Shown here in pieces: positions 34,792-42,754 of a DNA stretch of 64,000 bases. The notes under the pieces are model-generated. The model was not told where the DNA came from. It saw only the letters and a program-made list of their open reading frames with translations, and ran no database searches. Every line of letters begins with the position of its first letter. The stretch's first letter is position 1. The DNA comes from Planctomycetales bacterium (GTDB lineage: Bacteria > Planctomycetota > Phycisphaerae > SM23-33): assembly GCA_030612725.1 (NCBI GenBank), contig JAUWNJ010000013.1, positions 1 through 64,000 on the forward strand, in the 5' to 3' direction. Made by a program: the position numbers and the translations under genes.

Positions 34792-37500
34792 GTGGGTAGG
34801 AATTTTTACATAATTGACGGGCACTGGCAGATATTCCGCGCTTATTATGCTCCGTTTCGGGACCTGAGAAGTCCCGCCGGCGAGCCTACCCGCGCGACCT
34901 ATGTCTTCACCACGATGCTGATGAAACTCATCGCCGAGCAGAAGCCGGACTACCTGGCGGTGGCTATGGACAGCGGGCGCGAGTATCTCCAGCGAACCCA
35001 TATTTACCCCGAATACAAAGCCAACCGCGCCGAAGTGCCCGAAGACCTCCCCCCACAGATAGACCGGATTGCACGCATTATCAGGGCAATGGGAATCCCT
35101 CTGCTTCGGAAAAAAGGAGCCGAAGCCGACGACATCATGGCCACCATCGTCCGCCGATTGGCCGGCGACGATGTCCGGGTCGTAATGGTCAGCCGGGATA
35201 AAGACCTCGAACAACTCATCGGACCCGACGCCGTACTGTTCGATCCGATGAAGGATGAAATTATCGATTCCGCCAGGTTGGAGGAGAAAAAAGGTTATCC
35301 ACCAGCCCAGGCCGTCGAGATACAGTCCCTCTGCGGCGATACGTCCGACAATGTCCCCGGCGTTCCGGGAGTCGGACCGAAAACCGCCGTCAAACTCATC
35401 AGGCAATTCGGATCGGCCCAGGCCGTTATCGAGCACGCCGACGAACTGACGCCCAAACTTGCCGAAAACATCCGCACGCACACCGACACCATCGCGCTGG
35501 CGAAAAAATTAGTAACGCTTGCCGACGATGTGGACATTGAAACTCTCCTGCCTGACTTCGCCTTCAGCGGAATTGACGCCGATACCGTCCGCCCCATGTT
35601 CGACGAACTGGGATTTCGGCGGTTGGTGGAGCAGTTGGAAAGTGCGGACACAGCGTCCCACGGAGCGCAGTCCGTGGGCTTGGCCGAGCAGACCACGGCG
35701 AAGGATTTCGACTATCGTTGTATTGACACAGCCGAAGGGCTGGACGAATTGGTGAAGGAATTGAGGGGTATTTCGTCCCTGGCAGTCGATACGGAGACGA
35801 CTTCTCTGGCGCCCACGCGGGCAAGGCTGGTTGGGATTTCCCTTTCCTGGCAGGCCGGGCGGGCGGTTTATATCCCCGTGGCTGGGCCGCTGGGAGCAAA
35901 GACGCTTCCTGTCGAACTTGTGCGGGAAAAACTCGCCGGCGTTCTCGCCGACCCGAAAATAGAAAAAATCGGGCAGAACCTCAAATACGACGCCATCGTC
36001 CTGTCCCGTGCGGATATGCCACTGGCAGGGCCTATGTTCGATACGATGTTGGGGGCCTATGTTCTTGATGCCGGGCGAGGTTCTTTCGGGCTTGACTCGC
36101 TGGTGGCAGAGTTTCTCAACCACAAGTGCATCCCGTACAGCGAAGTCGCCGGAAAGGGTAAAAACCAGCGAAAAATGAACGAAATCCCCGTCGAGCAGGT
36201 ATCCGTATATGCCGCAGAGGATGCCGACGTAACGCTCCGGCTGAGCGGGAAACTCCGCACCGAACTCGACCACGAAGGGCTGACCGACCTGTTCGAAAAT
36301 ATCGAAATGGCCCTGATGCCCGTTCTTGCGGATATGGAAACCAACGGTATCCGCGTCGATCCATCCGAGTTGAACCGCCAGAAGATCGAATTGTCCAAAC
36401 AGGCTGACGTGCTGCACGACAGGATAATTGACGTAGCCGGTTGCCGGTTCAATCCCGACTCGCCGAAACAACTGGCGGATATACTGTTCGAGAAACTCCA
36501 TCTTCCCGTCGTGAAGCGTAAGAAGACCGGGCCAAGCACCGATTCTTCGGTCCTTACCGAATTGGCGGGTCTGCATGAGTTGCCGCAACTTGTCTTGGAA
36601 TATCGCCAGGTAACGAAGTTGCTCAGCACCTACCTGGTTGGTCTGGGCGAGTGCATCAACCCGAATACGGGGCGTGTGCATACATCCTTCAACCAAACCG
36701 GTACCGCCACGGGCAGGCTGTCGTCTTCGTCCCCGAATCTCCAGAACATTCCTGTCCGGACCGACCTTGGTCGGCGGATTCGGGCCGCTTTCGTAGCCGA
36801 TGCCGGAAACGTGCTGATTTCCGTCGATTACAGTCAGGTCGAACTGCGTATCCTCGCACACCTCTGCGGCGACGAGACGATGATTGCGTCCTTCAATGCC
36901 GACGAGGACATTCACCGCACCGTAGCGGCCGAGGTTTTCGGCGTGTCGGTCGATGCCGTTACACCGGAGCAGCGGGCACGGGCCAAGACGGTCAATTTCG
37001 GTATCATATATGGTCAGACGGCTTTCGGACTGGCGAAGAGTCTTCACATTGGTCGGGTAGAAGCGCAGGAGTTTATCGACTCGTACAGGGGGCGTTTTCC
37101 GCGGATACAGGAATTCCTCGCCGAGTGTGTCGCCCAAACCAAGGCCAATGGGTGGGTCGAAACGCTGGCCGGTCGGCGTCGAAAAATCGAAGGATTCGAC
37201 TCGAAGAACCACCAACGGCTCGCATTGGCTGAAAGACTGGCGATTAACTCGGTCGTGCAGGGATCGGCTGCCGACCTTATCAAAATCGCCATGATTAACC
37301 TCCACCGCCGCCTGGCCGACGAAAATCGCCCCGCCAGGATGCTGCTTCAGATACACGACGAACTGCTCTTCGAGACGCCCGCCGAAGCCGCTGAATCCGA
37401 CATCGCGATAATCACCGAGGAGATGATCGGCGCGATGCAACTGAAAATCCCTCTGAAAGTGGATGTCGGCGTCGGACCGAACTGGCGGGACGCGAAATAA
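34792..37500 (+). CDS. polA: DNA polymerase I
   Basis: 902-residue replication/repair polymerase. The 5' nuclease domain (1-290) has AMDSGREYLQRTHIYPEYKANR and AEADDIMATI. The 3'-5' proofreading domain (about 305-490) is intact: Exo I VDTETTSL, Exo II GQNLKYDAIVL, Exo III YAAEDADVTLR. The polymerase domain carries motif A VDYSQVELRILAH near residue 678, motif B RARAKTVNFGIIYGQ near 728 and motif C LQIHDELLFE near 851. The start is GTG at 34792 with only a weak AGG upstream; no ATG fits better. The gene is monocistronic. Confidence 0.97.
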   Translation: MGRNFYIIDGHWQIFRAYYAPFRDLRSPAGEPTRATYVFTTMLMKLIAEQKPDYLAVAMDSGREYLQRTHIYPEYKANRAEVPEDLPPQIDRIARIIRAMGIPLLRKKGAEADDIMATIVRRLAGDDVRVVMVSRDKDLEQLIGPDAVLFDPMKDEIIDSARLEEKKGYPPAQAVEIQSLCGDTSDNVPGVPGVGPKTAVKLIRQFGSAQAVIEHADELTPKLAENIRTHTDTIALAKKLVTLADDVDIETLLPDFAFSGIDADTVRPMFDELGFRRLVEQLESADTASHGAQSVGLAEQTTAKDFDYRCIDTAEGLDELVKELRGISSLAVDTETTSLAPTRARLVGISLSWQAGRAVYIPVAGPLGAKTLPVELVREKLAGVLADPKIEKIGQNLKYDAIVLSRADMPLAGPMFDTMLGAYVLDAGRGSFGLDSLVAEFLNHKCIPYSEVAGKGKNQRKMNEIPVEQVSVYAAEDADVTLRLSGKLRTELDHEGLTDLFENIEMALMPVLADMETNGIRVDPSELNRQKIELSKQADVLHDRIIDVAGCRFNPDSPKQLADILFEKLHLPVVKRKKTGPSTDSSVLTELAGLHELPQLVLEYRQVTKLLSTYLVGLGECINPNTGRVHTSFNQTGTATGRLSSSSPNLQNIPVRTDLGRRIRAAFVADAGNVLISVDYSQVELRILAHLCGDETMIASFNADEDIHRTVAAEVFGVSVDAVTPEQRARAKTVNFGIIYGQTAFGLAKSLHIGRVEAQEFIDSYRGRFPRIQEFLAECVAQTKANGWVETLAGRRRKIEGFDSKNHQRLALAERLAINSVVQGSAADLIKIAMINLHRRLADENRPARMLLQIHDELLFETPAEAAESDIAIITEEMIGAMQLKIPLKVDVGVGPNWRDAK

Positions 37501-37796
37501 GCACCGGACCGGAGTTTAAGCGGCTGTTCGCCACATTCAGGGGGACTTGGGAGTAGGGAAAAACAGAAAAAATAAAAATTTCCCAAACGTGAATGCAAAA
37601 ATCGCATATGGGGGTTTTTCTGAAAATTTAAGTGTGGAAATATCAATGTTTGTGTTATAATTATTTGTATCGAATCTGATGCTTGCTCATGGTGGCGGCT
37701 CGTGTCGAAAGACTTCAAATAACGCCGTCGGAATGCTCAGTCCAATCTGGTTTTCGGCTCAACAAACATAGCATGGAGGCTTATAAGGAGAGTGTT

Positions 37797-39554
37797 ATGC
37801 GCTTGCGGAATATATTTTACTATATGTGTATCGCCTTTGCGGTAATAAGCATGTCTGATGGCCGAATCGTTTTTGCCGACGATCTGGAACTGCTCAACAC
37901 GCTTTCTCTTATCAGCGACGACGTCTATGGTATCGGCGGGTTAGCGCCGGGAAGCGGTGCGCTCTACACCGGAGGCATCCTGCCCAGCGAAGTTTGGGAT
38001 GATGTGGCTGGTTATCACTGCTTCAGCCCCGCGGACGGAAGCGTAGCAGAGACTGGCTGGATAATCGGAGCACAGAATCAGACGTTCAGCCCCGCGGGTA
38101 TGGCCGGCAACGGCGGATACCTGTACCAGGCTGTGTTTTCGTCGGACCCGGAGAAAACGGGCATAGTGAAATATGCCCCCGGTAATCCGTCGATCGTATC
38201 GAGTATCTATCAACTCCAGGGTACGGAGGCGGAAAAGCGCACCAAGGGACTGACCCACGACGGAAGTTTTATCTGGCAGGCGCATTACAGTCCGGACGCG
38301 GGGCGTCTCTATGCGATTGACCCTTCCACCGGTGACCGCGTCAACACATTGTTTGTCGATCCTTACCCCTACGGATTGGCGTACGACGGGAAGTATTTCT
38401 GGGTCGCCCATCACGATCCGGTCAGCCACACCAGTTACGTCGCCCAATACGACCGTTCCGAGAACCAGATGGCGACTTATGCGATTCCGACGTCGATGTC
38501 GCCCAATGCCGCCCTCGGCGACCTTGCCGTTACAAGCGATGGTCTGTACGCGCATGTGCTCGGGACAAATAATGTAGCCCATTTCGCGCTTCCTGCGTCG
38601 GAAGGAACTCCGCCGGCGATGGGTTCTGGCGTAACGGCAGTATCAGTGGAGACCCATGCCGGTATCTATTACGACGGGAAGAACGTAACTGATTTCCAGG
38701 CGGCAGCAAACTATGGGCAACTTCCCATCGCCGCTTCTCTCGAACGCCAATCATCTGGTTTGGCGATGGATGTAGCGGGATTGGCCAGGGCGTACTACGA
38801 CGAGAACGGCGTGCATCACGTGGTCAGTTCGCTTGCCTATGGTAGCGACCACGCTTCGTACCTGGAGGCGGCGGGAGCGCTGGTGATTAATAAGAGCATC
38901 CTGATTACACCGGCTTCCTGCGGGTATGCTGCCGGTACAGCGGTCAACGCGACGGGGTCGCTGACCTTCGATGGTTTGCTTCAGGCTTTACGCGACGAAG
39001 GGGAAGGTTGGCCCGATGCGACCGGTTTGGTCTCGAGGCTCATAGCCAAGGTTACAAAGACAGGTCCCGGCGGTGAAGTTGTCTGCTTCGACGGAACCAT
39101 TTCACTTCTGGGGCAGAATAGCGAAAACTGGGTGCGAACTGTTCTGACCGGAGATGCAAACACAGCCGCTCTTCAAGAGGCATGTAATGACATCGTCATT
39201 ACCGATGGTTTTGCAAGTCTGAACTTTGATGACATCAAGGTGGGTTTCAGTATCCCTGCCATTGTCGGGCAAACCTTTTACGTCAAAATACTGTTCCACA
39301 CCAAGACCTATATCCCCGCATGGGCGGAAGGGTTGGGAGCAGAGGTTGCTTTCGGGATAGAAAGCGATATGGAAGAAGGATATTTTGTCGGTGGCGATCC
39401 GGAAGCCTACGACGATAACTACAGCGGCGACGCCTGGCTTGGTTGGCCCGGAGGATGGTATGACGTCCCGGAACCATCGACCATGATAATGCTCCTGGTA
39501 AGCGGGCTGATCACCCTGCGACGAAGAAGGAAAAGAGGAAGGAGGTCTTTCTAA
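37797..39554 (+). CDS. PEP-CTERM secreted protein with N-terminal propeller-like domain
   Basis: A 585-residue exported protein. A signal peptide (residues 1-26) precedes a domain resembling a beta-propeller (about 30-280; SVAETGWIIGAQNQTFSP, KGLTHDGSFIWQAHYSPDAG, PYGLAYDGKYFWVAHHD). Residues about 300-540 form a module shared with the PEP-CTERM protein encoded at 40142 (LARAYYDENGVHHVVS, DEGEGWPDATGLVS, VVCFDGTISLLG, EGLGAEVAFG). The tail VPEPSTMIMLL...GLITLRRRRKRGRR is a PEP-CTERM signal. AAGGAG lies 7 bases before the ATG at 37797. Possible -10 TATAAT near 37653. Function unknown. Confidence 0.78.
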   Translation: MRLRNIFYYMCIAFAVISMSDGRIVFADDLELLNTLSLISDDVYGIGGLAPGSGALYTGGILPSEVWDDVAGYHCFSPADGSVAETGWIIGAQNQTFSPAGMAGNGGYLYQAVFSSDPEKTGIVKYAPGNPSIVSSIYQLQGTEAEKRTKGLTHDGSFIWQAHYSPDAGRLYAIDPSTGDRVNTLFVDPYPYGLAYDGKYFWVAHHDPVSHTSYVAQYDRSENQMATYAIPTSMSPNAALGDLAVTSDGLYAHVLGTNNVAHFALPASEGTPPAMGSGVTAVSVETHAGIYYDGKNVTDFQAAANYGQLPIAASLERQSSGLAMDVAGLARAYYDENGVHHVVSSLAYGSDHASYLEAAGALVINKSILITPASCGYAAGTAVNATGSLTFDGLLQALRDEGEGWPDATGLVSRLIAKVTKTGPGGEVVCFDGTISLLGQNSENWVRTVLTGDANTAALQEACNDIVITDGFASLNFDDIKVGFSIPAIVGQTFYVKILFHTKTYIPAWAEGLGAEVAFGIESDMEEGYFVGGDPEAYDDNYSGDAWLGWPGGWYDVPEPSTMIMLLVSGLITLRRRRKRGRRSF

Positions 39555-39681
39555 AAGAAAATAACGAATAATGAACAAGGAATTTTGAATTTCGAAGTAA
39601 AAAAATCCTTCGAAGGTGGTCTGTTTCTTTTACTTCGAAATTCGACATTCTCTGTTCATTATTCGTTATTCATTTTAAAAG
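39552..39681. repeat. Imperfect palindrome, TTTCGAAGTAAAA family (copy 2) with possible 6-bp target duplication
   Basis: Arms 39560-39602 and 39628-39670 match over 43 bases with few mismatches (inner AATTTCGAAGTAAAA, outer AATAACGAATAATGAAC). TAAAAG occurs directly outside each arm (39552-39557 and 39676-39681) and may be a target-site duplication. The second paralogous spacer (42374-42380) lacks any such element. Confidence 0.9.
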
Positions 39682-40141
39682 GGCTTCTGTCCCTTCTCAT
39701 GAGGTGCACGAATATCCAGCCAACGTCGTCTTGTCCATTTCTCCGGCAGCGTTCAGCGATGCTATCGGGCTGGGCGCAAATCGAAACAGCGTGGTGCCCC
39801 GTTTCTCTGCCTGTCCGTTGCGAAATTATCACAATTTAGGGCTTGGAAGTTGCGCCGGTGGTGTTACAATCACTCACATCGGGGTTTGCTCGTAAGTGGT
39901 GGCTGGTCGGAAACGCTCATTCAACAGTCACTTCGGCGTCCGGCTCGATCCATTTTGCTTCTACGCATCGAGCAGGGATGCCTTGGCCTCGCCGGTGTGG
40001 AAAGAGACATATCCAAACCAAACCGGCTGAAATATCTTGGCCGAATCTCGATGACATCTGGGCCAATAATGCCTACTAAAAGCAAAACTACATGCCGCTG
40101 GGGCGTTCCACAAGGAACTCCATTATGTAAGGAGAAGTAAG
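39682..40141. other. Spacer upstream of second PEP-CTERM gene
   Basis: Together with the preceding palindrome this makes a 587-base gap between the two PEP-CTERM genes. It holds the acyP 5' fragment (39701-39755). The remaining 39756-40128 has no supported gene; short frames there show no family similarity and no ribosome-binding site. AAGGAG just before 40142 serves the next gene. Confidence 0.45.
39701..39755 (+). pseudogene. 5' fragment of acylphosphatase
   Basis: These 55 bases match 42380-42434, the leader and first 15 codons of acyP, at 54 positions. The single difference turns the start codon ATG into ATA, so the fragment cannot initiate. Homology stops abruptly at 39755. The PEP-CTERM gene at 40142 lies between the fragment and the intact acyP. 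Confidence 0.9.
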
Positions 40142-42373
40142 GTGAGAAACGTAACGATTTTATTGGCAGTAGCGGCTATGTTGGCCTTGGCAGGATCGGC
40201 ATGGGCGGATACCTATGATGTTACCTTCGACTGGAATACCGGCGACGGTAACTGGACTTCGACTGCCTCCTGGACCAAGACGAATCCGGGACCTGGGACT
40301 CCACCAGGCCCGCTGCCGTTCTACGATTATACTGAAGGCAGCGATACTTACCGTGGCCAGGCCTACATAGCCAACAACGGCGCGATCGTAACGATTAACA
40401 GCGGGACCGAGGCCGACCCGGTCGGGGCCTTCGGCGTAACATTGGGAGACTACGACCATAGGGGTGAGGCGGTCTATCTCGGGCACATCGACATGACCGC
40501 CGGGTACCTCAAGGTCGCCGGCTATCAGGGCGGCCTCAACATCAATCCGGACTGCACCTTCACCCAGTCCGGCGGGACGGTTGATCTTGGCTACTTGAAT
40601 AGCGGTTCGTACAACTGGTCCGGTGGCTTCAATACGAAGTACACTCTGGAAGGCGGTACGTTTAAGTCAGACTCCATCGCCGGCGGATACTGGCGATCCA
40701 ATTTCACCCAGACCGGCGGGGAGATGTCCGTGGGTACCTTCGGCCTCACGGATGGAGGATCGTATAACCTCTCTGGTGGTACGGCAACGGTCAACAAGCT
40801 GGAGATGGGGGCATCAACCGCTGCCGACGGCACGACGACGTTGAACATCACCAGCCCCGGCGTGGCCCCGGTTCTCAAACTCAAGACCAGCCTCCAGTTC
40901 GGAGACAGTTCAGCAGATGTGGACTACGCGGTGCTTAACGCTCCCGCGGGTCAGGTGATCAATATGGTCTGCAACCAGCCCAGGTACGCCAGCGAGGATC
41001 CTGGTGACGGTCTTGGGTATCGGTTCATTACCTCTACCACTCACTTCAGGAACTATCTCAACGATAACGATGTGGAAAACGACATGGACGACCTGAACAA
41101 CGTTACGCTGGCCTATGACATTTCCAGCGCATACGGTGCGTACTGCTGGCTGGATGTACAGGTGGGCGTTTTAGAGGTCGGCGGTTACGACAACGGCGCT
41201 GCTACGGGCGGTCTGGTCGATAACTTCGCCCTGAAAGGCCTGACGCTGACGCCGTATTTTGACGAGAAGTACCCGGAAGGTGGCGGTCGGTGGACAGGTC
41301 CGATAATCCAGTTGGTGGACGACGCGGACAACGGCAACCGGGCCAGTAACGAGTGCCTCTATGTCGAGAACCTTGCCATCGGGTCGGGTTCAGTACTCGA
41401 CCTGAACGGCCTGACGCTGTACTACCTGGAAGGCGAGGCCTCGGATGCATTCCTGGCCGATGGTCGTGTCGTCGATAACAGTGCAAGTGGTGGCGGTGAC
41501 CTCGTCCAGATTTTCGAGCCGGTGCTTGCGCATGGCGTGCTGGCAAATTCCATCAGGGTTGACAGTAGTATCAACTACGACGGTACGGTGGAGACCGGCA
41601 CACAGACGGCTGTGAACTATACACAACTTCCCGTCACTGCCACTGTGGAGCACGAGTCAGGGGGGACCAACATGCGTGTGATGGGACAGGCTCGTTCGTA
41701 CTACGACGCAGACGGGATTCACCACGTGGTGCGAGCGGCTGCTTGTGGCGATGGTCACGGCTCGGACCTGTGCGGCACCGGGACGCTTACGGACAGCAAG
41801 ACCATTCTTGTTACCTCCGGTGATTGCGGCTATCCGACCGGCACGTCGATCTGGGCGACCGGGACGCTGACACTCAACGGTCTTCTGAAGGCCTGCCGCC
41901 ATGAAGGCGAAGGTTTTCCCGACGCGACCGGTCTGGCTGCGATCTTCAATGTCCGGATTATAAGGACGGCCCCTGGGGCTGACGTAGTTTGCTTTAATGG
42001 GACTATTTCCCTTCTGGGCAACGATGACGTGGAGTGGGTCCAGGTTGTCCTGGCAGGCGATCTCAATATACTCGTTCTCCAACAGGTCGCCGCGGGTTTG
42101 GTTATCGCCGACGACTTTGCCTATCTTGAACTTGACCATGTTGACGTTGGATTTCGTATTCCTGCTGTTATTGGTCAGGCATTCGACGTTGACACGATCT
42201 TTTATGCTGAGGCTTTTGTTCCCGATGGGGCCGAGGGTTTGGGAGCGGAGGTGGTTTTTGGTGAGTCTGGTGAGTTAACAGCCAACTGCCACACGCCGGA
42301 ACCGACGACCATAGCGATGTTGCTGACCGGCGGGCTGATCACACTGCGACGAAGAAGGAAAAACCTCAACTAA
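40142..42373 (+). CDS. PEP-CTERM secreted protein with autotransporter-like repeat domain
   Basis: A 743-residue exported protein starting at GTG 40142 (TAAGGAGAAGTAAG upstream), signal peptide residues 1-22. The N-terminal half has glycine- and threonine-rich repeats (FTQSGGTVDLGYLNSGSYNW, YTLEGGTFKSDSI, FTQTGGEMSVGTFGLTDGGS) like the PEP-CTERM/autotransporter beta-helix passenger repeats. Residues about 480-705 are the module shared with the protein encoded at 37797 (QARSYYDADGIHHVV, HEGEGFPDATGL, VVCFNGTISLLG, AEGLGAEVVFG). The tail TPEPTTIAMLLTGGLITLRRRRK is a PEP-CTERM signal. Stop is 17 bases before acyP. Confidence 0.8.
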   Translation: MRNVTILLAVAAMLALAGSAWADTYDVTFDWNTGDGNWTSTASWTKTNPGPGTPPGPLPFYDYTEGSDTYRGQAYIANNGAIVTINSGTEADPVGAFGVTLGDYDHRGEAVYLGHIDMTAGYLKVAGYQGGLNINPDCTFTQSGGTVDLGYLNSGSYNWSGGFNTKYTLEGGTFKSDSIAGGYWRSNFTQTGGEMSVGTFGLTDGGSYNLSGGTATVNKLEMGASTAADGTTTLNITSPGVAPVLKLKTSLQFGDSSADVDYAVLNAPAGQVINMVCNQPRYASEDPGDGLGYRFITSTTHFRNYLNDNDVENDMDDLNNVTLAYDISSAYGAYCWLDVQVGVLEVGGYDNGAATGGLVDNFALKGLTLTPYFDEKYPEGGGRWTGPIIQLVDDADNGNRASNECLYVENLAIGSGSVLDLNGLTLYYLEGEASDAFLADGRVVDNSASGGGDLVQIFEPVLAHGVLANSIRVDSSINYDGTVETGTQTAVNYTQLPVTATVEHESGGTNMRVMGQARSYYDADGIHHVVRAAACGDGHGSDLCGTGTLTDSKTILVTSGDCGYPTGTSIWATGTLTLNGLLKACRHEGEGFPDATGLAAIFNVRIIRTAPGADVVCFNGTISLLGNDDVEWVQVVLAGDLNILVLQQVAAGLVIADDFAYLELDHVDVGFRIPAVIGQAFDVDTIFYAEAFVPDGAEGLGAEVVFGESGELTANCHTPEPTTIAMLLTGGLITLRRRRKNLN

Positions 42374-42390
42374 ACGAGCGAGGTGCACGA

Positions 42391-42666
42391 ATGTCCAGCC
42401 AACGTCGTCTTGTCCATTTCTCCGGCAGCGTTCAAGGCGTCGGTTTTCGCTACACCGCAAGACGGTTGGCTCAGCAGTTCGAGGTAACAGGGTATGTCAA
42501 AAACCTGCCCGACGGGCGAGTGGAAATCATCGCCGAAGGCACGCCCGACCAGATAGACGCATTCCTCCAGACCATCCACGAGCAAATGGGGAATTACATC
42601 CGTAGTACCGACCAGCAAATCATCATTCCGGCTGACCAATTCACCGGCTTCGAAATTCGCTTTTGA
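42391..42666 (+). CDS. acyP: Acylphosphatase
   Basis: A 91-residue enzyme hydrolysing acyl phosphates. The active-site loop GSVQGVGFRYTAR (residues 13-25, with catalytic Arg) and the Asn of GYVKNLPDGRVEI are both present, as is the C-terminal FEIRF. The length matches the family. The first 15 codons plus leader are duplicated at 39701-39755, with the upstream copy having lost its start codon. It follows the PEP-CTERM gene by 17 bases and may depend on its promoter. Confidence 0.95.
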   Translation: MSSQRRLVHFSGSVQGVGFRYTARRLAQQFEVTGYVKNLPDGRVEIIAEGTPDQIDAFLQTIHEQMGNYIRSTDQQIIIPADQFTGFEIRF

Positions 42667-42719
42667 CCCGTAGCGGAAAATTTCAGATTTTGGGAACCTT
42701 TTGGGCGTATCTGTTCGTC

Positions 42720-42725
42720 TATAAT
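42720..42725 (+). promoter_or_regulatory. Possible -10 box for WD40 gene
   Basis: A perfect TATAAT lies 30 bases before the WD40-gene ATG. No -35 element at proper spacing was found, so this is only a candidate. Confidence 0.35.
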
Positions 42726-42754
42726 CAAGATGGACAAATCAAAGAGCGTTATTT

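Noticed and set aside
35509-37440. 643-codon minus-strand open frame opposite polA
   Set aside because: It is antisense to an intact DNA polymerase I with all motifs; the frame stays open because of GC-rich codon bias.
39850-40140. Frames of about 75-95 codons between the two PEP-CTERM genes
   Set aside because: No start signals, no recognisable motif, and two frames are open equally; treated as spacer.
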